Below are positions 10,793-22,400 of a stretch of DNA of 64,000 nucleotides, piece after piece. Under the pieces are notes generated by a model. The model was given only the letters and a program-made list of their open reading frames with translations, was not told the origin of the DNA and made no database searches. The DNA is from Turbatrix aceti. Taxonomy: Eukaryota; Nematoda; Chromadorea; Rhabditida; Panagrolaimidae. Location: positions 7,840,739 to 7,904,738 of the forward strand of contig OZ017767.1 of the NCBI GenBank assembly GCA_963969345.1, written 5' to 3'. A program made the translations under genes and the position numbers. Positions within the stretch are counted from its first letter, which is position 1. Each line of letters begins with the position of its first letter.

Positions 10793-11635
10793 ATGTCCAG
10801 CAAGGGTGCCGGTGGTCCATCGTCCTCGACGGGTGACGCGTCGGTTCCGGCGAACCGAGATGAAGCGATGGCGAAGCTTGAGAAGGGCGCTGCCCGTCTT
10901 ATTGCCGCCAAGGATATCCAGGCGACCCCGGAGATGCCCCGCGTTCTGGCTCAGGTTGCTGCTGGATTTCTGGATAGCATCCATGCGGAAGCCATGAAGG
11001 TCGCCAGACACATGGATCGGGATCACGTGTCTGCGGATGATGTCGAAATTGCTTTCGCCAGATTGAGTGAGTTTTTTTGGGGATTTTTGGGGTTTGAAAG
11101 ATGTTTTTTTGGGGACTTTTCAGCGAAAATTGACTTTGGGCCTAAAAAATATTTTTACAAGTTTTTGGTCATTTTTTAGGCTTAAAAGACAACTTTTACC
11201 AGTTTTTTGGACTTTCAGCAAAAATTGACCGTTCTTAGGCCTAAAAAACGACATTTATTGTATTTTCAGCGAAAATTGACTTTTTTTAGCCTAAAAAACG
11301 ATTTTTACAGTTTTTTTTGTTTTTCAGCGAAGGATCGTGCGTTCGCTGGCCAGGCCGCCCACCTGCGGCAACTCTCGAAGGTGACAAACTCGCAGCAACT
11401 CCCCAAGCTCCGGGATCAGCCGGCTTCGCTTCATCTCCCGCCTGACAGGTACTGCTCGACGGCCCCCGTCTACGCAGTCACCCCCAAGGCCCCGCCTGCC
11501 CCTCACGCAGCTACCACATCCGCTACTGCCGGCGCAACCGCGCCTCCTCCACCCAAAATGCCTCGCGTCGACTCGACCCACAAGATTCCGGTCAACTTCA
11601 AGTCCGGCGACGCTGATGCCATGGACTTTGACTGA
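10793..11635 (+). CDS. taf-9: TAF9, TFIID/SAGA histone-fold subunit
   Basis: TBP-associated factor that pairs with TAF6 through a histone fold within TFIID and SAGA-type complexes. Two exons (10793-11066, 11328-11635) give 193 residues. The histone fold lies at about residues 25-95, ending DHVSADDVEIAFARL. The strongest family marker is LPPDRYCSTAPVY at residues 128-140, matching the conserved LPPDRYCLTAPNY block just after the TAF9 histone fold. A Pro/Ala-rich tail ends in an acidic FD. The length fits short TAF9 forms. The histone fold is divergent, so the call rests mainly on the second motif. The single intron is unusual and is described as a separate repeat. Confidence 0.85.
11121..11327 (+). 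repeat. TAF9 intron built of repeated 3' splice-site units
   Basis: The intron contains TTTCAG followed by CGAAAATTGAC (or CAAAAATTGAC) ending at 11123, 11218 and 11269. The true acceptor ends at 11327 and is followed by CGAAGGATCG. Between them, GGCCTAAAAAA and TTTTTACA blocks recur. Each unit therefore resembles a complete acceptor plus the first bases of the real exon. Confidence 0.75.
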
Positions 11636-12209
11636 TGTGAGACTGCCGACCTCCAATCGCAGAACTGCCTCTCTCCTTTTTGTTGTTTTTTGTTTGTTGT
11701 TTTGTTTCACCAAGTTGTTGTTTTTTTTCCTGCCAAGCCAAACGATCTTCACTGGCCAGTGTCGAATCATCATTCATTATCCCATACCTCAGAAAATGGT
11801 ACGTGTCATGGCCAGGCTATTTTATTATTATTGCTCGAATATAATAAAATAATTCAAAAAAAGTTGATCTGGACGTACAAATAATTCAAATTTAAAAAAT
11901 TTATGAAATTAAAGCTTTTTTTGGGGGTAAAATTGAACTTTTGATCTAAATTTTTTTATCGTTGTAAAAAAAAATTACGATCAAAAAAATTGTTATAAAT
12001 TCATTTTTTAAATTTTTACATAAATAAAAAATTCAATACTTTTTTAAATGCAACTTTAGAATAAATGCAAATGATATAAAAATAATTAAAAAAACGTAAT
12101 CTTTGGAATGACAACGATAAAAAATAATTGAATAAGCACAATTTTTTACAGTTTTAAATTAAATTTAAATATGCAAATTTGAAATCTAAAATTTTGTTTT
12201 TAAATAGAA
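11636..12209. other. Convergent 3' intergenic region
   Basis: T-rich TAF9 3'UTR, with AATAAAATAATTC near 11840 as a likely poly(A) signal, then AT-rich sequence up to the stop of the minus-strand gene. No gene seen. Confidence 0.5.
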
Positions 12210-13099
12210 TCACGGCTCCCACTTAGTCTGACAGAAGCACTGTGCCTTAGAAGTGCTCGGACGGCTGTGCAGGACCTCGCATGCCGCGTCAATCGCTGCC
12301 GATATGGCGGTATCAACCGTGCGGAGGCCATGGGAGGCGTCGCACAGACGGTCTTCGCGGATTTCGTTGAACGCCTTCTGATCAAAGTCTTTGATGATGG
12401 CAGAGATGCGATCGGCGCAGATGACAGCGAGGGCCTGGGCGCCACGGATGATGGATTCCGCCATGACGAATTCGAAGGACTGGAAGGTGAGCTTGTAGAC
12501 TTCGCTTCGAACATTGTTGAGTATCTTTTTACGGTTCTTGTTCAGAGCGTTGATCATGCGGCTAACGGTTGCCTTATTGGCAATGCCGTTCGCGTTTGAC
12601 AGGGTGATGATCGCTGGAAGGTTTTGAAAAATTTTTAAATTTAAAAATTAAAATAATTTTTTAAAAAGTGACCGAAATTTTTTATTTTTAAATTTTGCAA
12701 TTGTTTATTTTTTTCAAAAATTTACTTTTTAAAAAATGTAAATTTTAGAAAAAAAGAAACATTTTTTTTATTTTTAAATTTTTCAAAAACAAAGTTCAAG
12801 TAAAATTTTTTTTAGAAAAAAAAAATTTTAATGTTTTTAATTTTTTTAAATTTGAAAACAGAATTTCAAACTTTATTTTTTTCAATTCAAAAAAAAATGA
12901 AAAATTTTGAGAATCTGAAAAAAAACTAATTTTAACTAAAAAAAATTGAATAATCAAAAATTTTTTTATTTTTTTTTCAAAGTGCCCAGGTAAACTCACC
13001 TGCGATCTTACGATGGCGACCAAACGAGAGCACAAGCAGGAGAGGCAACGTCTTCGGTTCTCCGCAGACAAGAACGTTAACCGGCGCGGCAAGATCCAT
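12210..13099 (-). CDS. Unrecognised small protein
   Basis: Two exons on the minus strand (13099-13000 and 12613-12210) join at a GTGAGT donor and a TTCCAG acceptor in phase 1. They give 167 residues starting MDLAAPVNVLVCGEPKT. A hydrophobic stretch (LPLLLVLSFG) lies at about residues 18-27. The rest looks alpha-helical and mixed-charge, with SNANGIANKATVSRMINAL and VMAESIIRGAQALAVICADR, and a Cys-containing tail. A TTTTTTTTTCAG acceptor ends 8 nt upstream of the ATG, which fits a spliced-leader site. No family was recognised. The intron is extremely A/T-rich. Confidence 0.6.
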
Positions 13100-13106
13100 A
13101 ATTAGA

Positions 13107-13119
13107 TCTGAAAAAAAAA
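13107..13119 (-). promoter_or_regulatory. Candidate trans-splice acceptor
   Basis: On the minus strand a long T run ends in CAG at 13108, leaving an 8-nt leader (ATCTAATT) before the ATG at 13099. No coding exon precedes it. Confidence 0.45.
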
Positions 13120-13845
13120 TTGAAATGAGTGACAACAAGCACAAGCGCGGTCGTCCGGTCACGGTGCGGTAAAAACCACCGACAATCAACGACGATACAT
13201 ATGTATTACTGACTCCCATTAGCCAAACAACCGGAGAAATTGAAATGACTGTGTCCGTGTCTGTGTTCATCCCTCCCCTCCTCCCTGCAAGTGCCTAGAC
13301 ACCAAGAATTACATACCGAAGCTCCAGCCCCAATCCTAGCCTCGGCAGCAGGGTGTGTCACTTTTCTGCCAAACACGACCGATGCACGCTTCTGATTTGA
13401 ACTGCCGACCGAGGCCTCGGATGTTTGGGGTGGAACGAGTGCCTTGAAAAAAAAACAGTAAACATTTTTGTGAACACTGGGAAAAATTCGAGTGTGGCAG
13501 TGATTTTTTTTTTGACCGGATGTTATCTAATTCAAGATGCATAAGAAAAACAGGGAACTAGATAGATACACAAAATTTATTTTTGCCATACAAAAAAAAA
13601 TTTTCTAGTTCATTTTTCAGTGATCAAAGATAGCCTCGCCCATTTTCACATGACCGGACAACAAAGAACCAGGCCGGCCCGGCCGAGGCCAAAGATATCC
13701 ACACTGATGTCATGTCAGACGACAAAAACAATCGAATCGACCGTAAAAATTTGTCATAGGATAACAAATTGCACAGCAGTACTACGTATGTCTTCAAAAA
13801 AAGCAAGCATATAACGAGTTAGCAACATATTTATAATACAAAATC

Positions 13846-14040
13846 GTCTGCGGGGCCGGTGTTTTGTATGTAACCTTTACGAGTTGCTTGATGGGTCGTC
13901 GTCGGTGTCGGTCGCTTGAACAGGGACCCGGAGACACCACGGCGCGACGGTCATCATCTCATACTGCCTGCTTCGTTTTTCGTTTTCCCTTTTTTTTCCC
14001 CGTCTGCTAAATGTCAGAATGCATCGGGCATTGCCCTGCC
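13846..14040 (+). repeat. Duplicated upstream block, copy A
   Basis: Begins CGTCTGCGG, followed by GTGTTTTGTATGTAACCTTTACGAGT, and runs to AATGTCAGAATGCATCGGGCATTGCC. The same order of blocks recurs at 14927-15153. Confidence 0.55.
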
Positions 14041-14926
14041 TTATGTACAGAGGCAAATCGGGGATTGGCTGAAAATGCGGATCTCCCAATCATAATTCCA
14101 ATCAAAACATTGAAAAAAACGACGTTTTCAAGCACAAAAATCGTACTTTACGTGTTTCGGCACGAATTCGAGCTTCGAGCTTTGAAATGATTTTCGTTGC
14201 GAGATCAGGCCTAAATATTCATCAAAGTCCTGCAAATTGATAAAAAAATGTCGTATCTGCAATTGTTTTTTTCTTTCTTTCTTTATTTTTTTAAAATTAG
14301 CGATCAAAGACGCCGGTCAGTCACCCTGTCACTTACATGCTTTTGTGTATTGGGTGAAATAGCATTCCTAATCGATTGACCGGCCTGATGTGAGTAATAT
14401 GCAATGCGAGGAGCTCCTACTCAGAATCATGATTTATTACGTCAAGTATATATGACACACTGATGATTTGTCATCTTTTGAAACGAAAAGTGCAAAAAAA
14501 CTGTTTACGATTAACAAAATGAGGTAACCAGCGATGTGTTCGGATTACGGTAGGTTCACTTGCAAATTATTACTTTCATCCTTTTTTGTGATGTTACGTT
14601 CACTTTTGCACATTAAAGTGAGGTAACCTTAAATGTGCGGATTACGGTACTTTCTTCCAATTTTCATTATTTTATCGTTACGTTCATTGATTACGTTTTT
14701 TTATTGATTACTTTCGTTTTTTGTTGCATTTTGAATTCGAAGTTTTAAAAAAACAACCCCCGCATGTGTAAGAGAAACAAAACACAAATTTTCAATCTTT
14801 TGTGAACCACGGTGTGTTAGGCAACAACAAAAGCAGGATTATACGACTGTCACCGCCGCCGGATCGAAGCAAAAACCACATAAACGGGTTAACGATTACC
14901 ACAGTTTTTTATATTTTTTTATGAAT

Positions 14927-15153
14927 ACAACGTCTGCGGTGTTTTGTAACCTTTATGAGTAGTAGTCGTTGTCGTTGCTGGTGTTGCTGTTGCTGCGTCG
15001 TCCCTTGAATGAGGATCCATCCCGGAGACGAAAACGAAAACGAAAACGAAGACGAAAACGGACACGGACACGCCGCTCAAGCGACTCCTTCTTTGTTGCC
15101 TCGTTTTTTTTTGTTGTATTGAAATGTCAGAATACACCAGGCACTGCTGCCGC
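14927..15153 (+). repeat. Duplicated upstream block, copy B
   Basis: Diverged copy of 13846-14040 with the shared landmarks in the same order: CGTCTGCGGTGTTTTGTAACC, CCCGGAGACG and AATGTCAGAATACACCAGGCA. It has gained GTTGCTGTTGCTG and a GACGAAAACGAAAACG purine repeat. It ends 47 bp before the channel start codon. Confidence 0.55.
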
Positions 15154-15200
15154 TGCTGCTGCTGTTGTTGTTCACCACGCTGATCATCGACGAATCGACA

Positions 15201-17938
15201 ATGGACAAGCGGGGCTCCAGCTATAGACCGCCGGGTGAAGCAGTCATGCCTTTCCTTCCTGACTATCTGCAAGACGAAAAAGCATACGCTTACGATTTTT
15301 GCTTGCGTAAGTTTTTCATTGTTGGTTTTTTTTAGAAAAAAATGGTGAAATGTGCGTGTTACGATCGTTTTTGACGTAAATTTGTTGATAACAGTATTAC
15401 GATAGTGATTAGGAGCGGTCTCGAAACGAAAAATAAAAAAAAATGTGTTGTTTTTTTGTTAATTAACGAAAAATAAAAAAATGTGTTGCGCTTTTTTTTG
15501 CTAATGAACGCGTTTTTGGAAATTTTAGAAAAAAAAACTGAAATCAGCGTATTACGATCGTTTTGACGTAAATTTGTTGATCAATTTGATCGGAAACGGT
15601 CTTGAAACGAAAATGTTTATAAATTGTTGTGTCCTTGTTCTTTTTTTCAATTTTTGCGTAGTTTTTTATTTTTAGAACGTTTCCCGGAACTGTGACACTT
15701 TGGAAAAAACGATCATATTGACTGTTATTGCGCGCCATTGCAGCTGCAACTGGGCGTCAGAGATCTTATGTTAGCATCCATCAAATCGCAAAATCTTGCA
15801 TTTATTTCCCTGCTTCTTTTTTTACATTTTTTAAAAACAAAATCAGCATATCTGCGCTATTGGCTACAGCAACAGTCTTTTATTCATACTTCCAGTCCAA
15901 CACGCACGCACCAATTTTCGGATCACTGCTTTTTTTCCCATTTCTTCCCCACGGCGCTCATATTTTTTTGCAGCGACGACTTCATCCCGAGGAGTCTTGA
16001 CTTGTTTTGATTCGACTGCCACCATTTTTGCCCTACGACGACACCGCATCTTCGACTGTCACGCGTTCTGCGCAAGACAGACGTCTGTCTTTCGGACGGT
16101 GAGTTACGATAAATTTTTTTCGTAATTACGATAACTTCAAATATTGCGCGTAATAAAATATTTTGTATTGTTTTTGATATGAGTACCTAAAAAGCGAAGA
16201 AGTTTACGATATCAGACCTAAAAAAATATACTGTCAGTTTCAGTTTGTTTACTTGTGCGGGTCGCAATTACTGATCTACGTTTTACTGGTATTTTACGTT
16301 TTCCTGGGTGCTGTGGTTTTCTACCTGCTCGATGATACTCTTGCCAATGACTATTCACTGCCCAACCTGGTTCTCTTCTCGTTTACTACCCTGGCAACCA
16401 TCGGTGAGTGAAAATAAAATTACCCCCGCAATTTTAGGCCTAAAAATATTTTTTTTTTAATTTTTGAGGTAGCAGAGAACAATGTGTTGCTTTAGTGTTC
16501 CCCACGTGAAGTAACACTTTTACGTTCTTTTTGATGTTTTTTATGTTACTCTTTGTTACGATACATTTTTTTAGGCCTTTGTTTTACGTTTTTTTTCATG
16601 TTACTCTTTTTTACGGTACATGATGGGGATCTTCGACGTTACTATTTGTTATTCAGGTTACGGTAACAAAGTTCTTTCTTAGAGTAATACTTTTACGTTA
16701 TTTTTTTTACATTTTTTCTGTGTTATTCTTTGTTACGATATATTTTTAGTTTTTTACGTTGTTATTCAGGTTACGGTAACATAAGCCCCCACACGAAAGC
16801 CGCGCGTATCTTCTGCATGATCTATTCGACCGTCGGGGTGCCACTTTGCTTCGCTCTGATCTCGAATCTCTCCCGGTTCGTCCGCGACACGAGTCTCGCT
16901 TTTCTGCTGTACATCCGGAAGAAGAGCATATGTCGATCGTATTCCTTCCTCGTCCCGTTGCCCCAGAGATCCCCGATCCCGGCTCAGATCTTCCTCTGCG
17001 CGACATTTGCGCTCTGGGCGCTGCTGCTCAGGTACACGGGCTTCATCATCGCGGGCCACGTCCACACCGAGCACATGAATGCTTCCTTCATGGAATCTTC
17101 ACTCCCGGAATATCCCATCATTGAGGCGGTATACGTGTCGGTGGTGACTTTTTCAACCGTCGGTTTCGGGGATTATTTTCCGGTTGCGAGTTCGTGGATA
17201 TCGTGCGTTTTTCTTTTGGCGTACCTGTTTTGCGGAATTGTCGCTCACTCGTCGTTGTTTTCATCTCTGCATCGCAGGTTTCGGTTTCTGCACAACTCGT
17301 ACCTTCGTCGACGGAGCATCAAGGGATGGACGAGGAGGCTGCATTCCATGACCCCAACCGAAATCGCGACTTGCATTTCTGAGGAGTTTGGCGTGAGTTT
17401 TTTGATTTTTGTTGGAAAATTTAACAAAAAAATTAGAAAATTTTCCGTAAAATTGAACGAACATGAATTTTTGTTTGATAATTTTGTCTCTCGAATGGAA
17501 AATTGTAAACTGCGTTTTTTTCGCTTCGGGAGACAAGTTTTCTACAAATTTTTAGTTTTTTTGCCATTTTTCTGTCAAATGACGTCGATTTTGTTCGTTT
17601 TAAATATCTGCTTGAAAAATTTAGCATTGTTCGCGAACAAAACATAAAAAAATAATTGTTTGAATCGTTTGATGCAAAAAAATGTTTTCTTGAATTTTTG
17701 GACGCCAAATAAAAAATTTCAGATCCCCTTTTCCGAAGTTCGCTCGACAGTCCGCATCGTCGCGAGCGACGTTCTCTCTCGACGAGCCAATAACAACAAT
17801 CACGTTGCGAGTGAAAACGACCTTCTTACCAAAGTCGGAACCTCCGATGACGATGATAAATCCGACAACGATAATGACGATGACGACGTCGTCAGTGAGG
17901 CGCGATCACGGATAGTTCCCGACGAATTTCATGTGTAA
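15201..17938 (+). CDS. Two-pore-domain (K2P/TWK) potassium channel subunit
   Basis: Leak potassium channel of the plasma membrane; two subunits, each with two pore loops, form the channel. Five phase-consistent exons (15201-15306, 15974-16098, 16244-16403, 16770-17392, 17723-17938) encode 409 residues. Domains in order: a cytosolic N-terminus; M1 at about 86-106 (LLIYVLLVFYVFLGAVVFYL); pore 1 with filter TIGYG at 129-133; M2 at about 142-163; M3 at about 202-222; pore 2 with TVGFG at 260-264; M4 at about 271-290; then a basic stretch and an acidic tail (DDDDKSDNDNDDDD). A phase-1 intron splits the first Gly codon of GYG, a position conserved across animal K2P genes. The first exon was placed by phase match and open frame. 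The exact TWK paralogue was not identified. Confidence 0.9.
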
Positions 17939-18212
17939 CGCGTAAAATGCGATAAAGTCTAATGTTTTTTTTTTCTGTCTGGAAAAAAACGCGTGCGCGC
18001 GTGCAAAATGGCGCCAAAGTACGAGTTTATCATTTTATTACATTTTTTTTGAATCATTCATTCATTTATCTTGCAACTATTTAGTATAGGAGAGGGTCTG
18101 TGGGTATTTATTTGCACGCGGAGAAAACACGCAATGGTTGTGATAAGGCAAGTGAGAAGTGTCATCGGGGCATGTCCACATGTCCCGACTGGACGGCTGA
18201 CGGCCTGGATGG
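17939..18212. other. Short convergent spacer
   Basis: 274 bp between the stops of the K2P channel and the minus-strand PPxY gene. It must hold both 3'UTRs; nothing else seen. Confidence 0.5.
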
Positions 18213-19412
18213 TTACCAGGAGACAGAAAGGCGATGGGCATCCCTCCTCCTGCCCTCATCCCCACCGGACGAACCAGGTAGATTTTGGGAAACAGGAAGA
18301 TCGGGTCTTTCTTCCACCGCGCCCGGCAACGGCACGTGGCAGACGTCGATGACGGTCTGAGATCGAGCAGATTGGGTATCCGCCTTCGGGATTATCCTGA
18401 GAATGGGGTAGAAGACCCGGCTCGTCGGTGACGGTGGCAGGGAGGGATCACGATTACGATCACGATCACGGGTTTCAGGAATCGGGGGCGTGTAGGCCGG
18501 GGGCAGCTCGGCTGAGGTACCCGCAGGGGTTGAGGGATTATTGCTATCTCCTGGGTGGTCAGTTGTCAATGAAGAGTCGTTATTGAGCTCGACATCGTAG
18601 ATCGGAGGGGGAGAAGCGATGGATCTCCTGCCGGAAGAAGTCGAGCAAGGAGCCAGCTTGATGGCATCTTCGTACTTTGGAGGACACTCGGCCCTGGGCA
18701 CTAGGAAGGCGTTGTACGCATCCAAGTCGGGGTGCAGCTGGCAGGGGTGCACGCGGGAGAAACCCGATGATGAAGAGTTTTCTTGAGCAACTGAAAAACA
18801 AAAAAATTTTGAAAAAAAATTGAAAAAAAAAATTTCCCAGAAGAATATTTTTTTCATTTTTTTTACCTTTTTTAAATTTTTTTCAATTATTTTTTTTTAA
18901 TTGTGAACATTTAAAATGTAAAATCTAGTTTTTGTGACGTTTTTAAAATTTAGTTTTAAAAGTTTTAAAATTTAAATTTAAAAATTTTACATTTAAAAAT
19001 TTAAAATTTAAAAAAATTTTAATTGAAAATAAAATTTTGTTTCCAATTTTTTTTTTGAATTTTGTTTTAATTACTTTTTTTGAATTTCAACAATTTAAAA
19101 TCTATTTTTTTTAATTTGTTCGGTGAAGTTTTTTCAATTTGTTTTTAAAATAAAAAAAAATTAATTTTTAAAATTGAAAAAAAAATTGAAATTGCCAAAA
19201 AAAATTTTTTTAATTTTTAATAGATTACCTGGAGGGCAGGCTTCGACGTCATCACCCGGAGATCCGCCGCATTCACAACTGCGGAAGAGAAACCGAAAAA
19301 AGCACGCAAAGAAGAGCACCAAAATGCAGATCGGCGAGACAAAGGTCAAAAAATCAGCCATATTGTTGTCAGCCATGCTGCTGCTTTCTTCAGTGGTCGT
19401 CGTTTGCTGCAT
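18213..19412 (-). CDS. Single-pass membrane protein with three PPxY motifs
   Basis: Two minus-strand exons (19412-19229 and 18790-18213) give about 253 residues. A hydrophobic segment at about residues 21-44 (FVSPICILVLFFACFFRFLF) is followed by a Cys-rich juxtamembrane stretch (SCECGG). A long polar tail carries PPKY (98-101, in ECPPKYEDAIKL), PPIY (123-126) and PPAY (158-161). PPxY motifs are docking sites for WW domains, notably of NEDD4-type ubiquitin ligases, so an adaptor or sorting role is inferred. The architecture is like WBP1/VOPP1- or PMEPA1-type proteins, but I cannot assign a family. A second in-frame ATG at 19376 would shorten the N-terminus by 12 residues. Confidence 0.65.
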
Positions 19413-22400
19413 GCGCAAGAGGTCTAATATTTATTACAGGAGTCAGGGCGGTCAACAATGTTGGTCGTCGTCAGATGTATTCCAGATGACGATAATCATT
19501 CCACACGCTTTTTATTGAGCAGCACCCGAAGCAGCGTGAGTGAGATTGATTGTGATTGGGGGAGTGGAAGTGAGATTGTTTGAGTAACGGTCAGTTAGTT
19601 AGTTTAGGAAGAGCGCCTCACGGTTGTTATCAGACAGACTGACACTCGTGGGGGCGGCTATCTGCAAGGAAAAAAATTTTGTTCAGAGGAATAGTCACTA
19701 TACGATGGTGATAGGGGAGGGTTTCTGCATGCAGGTGGCAGGTGAATCGCGAGTTAATTGGAGGCAGACAAAACAAACGGTCCCCGTGATCCTGACTAGT
19801 CCAATATTATTTATGAATTAAATAAATTTCCCTCCGGGCGAGTTCATTTGCATGAATGTCCTCGCCAAGAACTCGGAACGTCATCCCGGGAATCCGGGAA
19901 CGATTGATTACAAATCACTGATCGTAGACCCCCAAAAACCTCAAAAGCCCGCGGGGGGGTCATGCAACATGTAAATCAGGATCACACGTGAACAAACATA
20001 TATGTATGAACGTACACAGACGTGAACGATGGGATGGACTGTCTGTTTTTTGTTTCAAAAAAAAACACCGGAATAAGACTGGGACATAAATAGATGTCAT
20101 CGCTGTTTGTCAAATTAATACATGCACGCGCGAGGTAATGCGCACGATAGACACCGGAAAAGACGTAAAAAATCGAATATTTTGATGACTTTGATGACTT
20201 TGTCCAATCAATCGGGAAAACTCGGAAAATCACGACCAAAGTCTGATGTTCTCGTGGCCTTAAAAAAACAAAATAACAACAACATTCCATTTTCCAGTGA
20301 TTGACTGATCATTGAGACAAAAAAATAAAGGTTACTCATACAATTTTTTAAATTTATAAAACTGTTTTTCAAATTTTTATGATTTTATAAGATTTTTTTT
20401 TTAAATTAATAAATTGAATTTTTTAAACTAAAAATATTTTTCACATTTAAAAAACGGTTTCAAAAAAAACTGTTTTATACGTTCTCAAATTAAAAAAACC
20501 GTTTTATAAAATTTTAAAATTAAAAAAAAAACTGTATTATAAATTTTAAAATTAAAAAAAACTGTGTCATACATTTCTAAAATTCTAAAATTCAATTTGA
20601 AGAATGTATACAGATTACTACAAATACTTGAACTCTGATAAAATAGAGATAAGACTGGTCAGCACTACGCTACGCTCGCCTAACGCCTAAAAGTCAAAAT
20701 GATGCACACAAATTTTTAAATAAATAAAAATCTACAAATCACTGCTCCACAGAGTTAGTTGACTAATTTATGCGGCCCGAGCGAAGTCAAAGTCGACGCA
20801 CCTCGTAAAACACAAAAAAACAAAAATAACAAGTCTTGTTTGTCGCAAACGTTGCCTTTCCGAGGATCTTATAAAGAAATCCAGAAGACCCCTGATGACG
20901 ATGTTATTTTGACATTACAGTCATCACCTGTCTTTTCTACTAGATGTTTAAAAACGGAAACACAAAACAATGGCCCAGGTGCCCATCTGCGCATCAAAAA
21001 GTCAGTCAGTCAGTTCGTTGCACGTCAGAGTTTTAGTGAGTGCCCTTCTTCGAAACAAGAAAAAAAAAGAATGGACCCCGGGAGAAAGGTGACGTGACGT
21101 GAGTCCGCGTATTACCTCACGTAGGCAAATACTAAATAGATACTACTGCGTAATGCTCACAGATTAGCCAGGGAAGGGAGGAATGTTCAAATGGGATAGA
21201 AGAAGCCTGAGAAGGGCACATATCCTCCTAAGTCAGTCAAGTCAGCCTCAGGCGACGTAAAACAACTGAAATTCGTTCGTAACCATTCCAAATTTGTATT
21301 TTTTTAGGGGTTCAAAAAAATCTACTATACACAACCATTTTTTTCAAGAGAACAATTTTTTTGTTAAAACTGGAAATTGGCTTTTTAGGAAATTGTCCGT
21401 TGTCCGATTTTTTTTAAAACTCCAGAGATTGCGTCACACACGCAGGACGTGCTAATGAGGGAAGAGAAAATAACAACAGAAGCAAGACCGGAAAAAAAAA
21501 GAGCAAAACAAGGAACTGGGATCTGAGCCAATGCAATTTGTGTGAAATGTGAACTTTGTAAATACAATAAAAAAATAAAAATAAAAATAGAAAAATTTGG
21601 ACAATGCGTGACCAAAGAACCACCCCTGAATCCCTGTGAGACTGGATTCATTTGTCTGATCCTTTTTCACGTGTATCACGTACAGAAGATGACCCCCAGG
21701 TGTGAGAGAGACTGCGTGAGAAATTTAGTATCAGGTGAAAAAAAAGGACCAATAAAAAGTATCATAAATCACGCGCTTCGATATATTATACATACAAAGT
21801 GATTTTGATGATTACGACTGTTTTATAGTACTTTTCAGAAACAAAAGCAGAACGAAAGTACGCAAAAAATGATAATTGCTCCGTATTTTTGTTACGTACC
21901 TGCACGTAAAAATCATCACCCCGGCAAAAAAAATATTATATCAGTTCTGTTTTTTCCTCCTCTTTCCGTCAATTGGAAAGGTATTACGGCGCATATGATT
22001 TTTTTGAATTGTATGTATTATATAATATTATTATCAAACAACAAACAACAAATGGATGGATGGATGGTTTAAAAATCATGACAAGCAGGCAGTGAACCCT
22101 GCGTGATAGTACCAGTTTGCATATTGATGATTTTTTTCCCTCGAAGCAACATACAACAATGGGAAGAGGCCTGAATGCGTGCTTCGCCGGCCACAGCCGC
22201 GGGGCCGGTGGGAGGGCCATGTTTGCGCCTCACGCCCGATAATCTGCGCCGTATGGGACTATCGAGGGGGACACGTCAAAATGCAGCACAATGCTAAGCG
22301 GAAAAGGTGCGGCAACGGGGACGACGACGGCGAAGAGGACCGATTGATTCATTCATCGCCGATGGGACGACACCGGTGTTAGTTGTCACCCCCCCCCCTC

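Larger units (their letters stand above)
13100..15200. other. Divergent intergenic region upstream of the potassium channel
   Basis: Non-coding interval between two divergently transcribed genes. It contains a duplicated block (see the two repeat entries), AACGTAAAA/GTTACG motifs around 14500-14720, and purine-rich repeats. No convincing coding exon was found. Confidence 0.5.
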
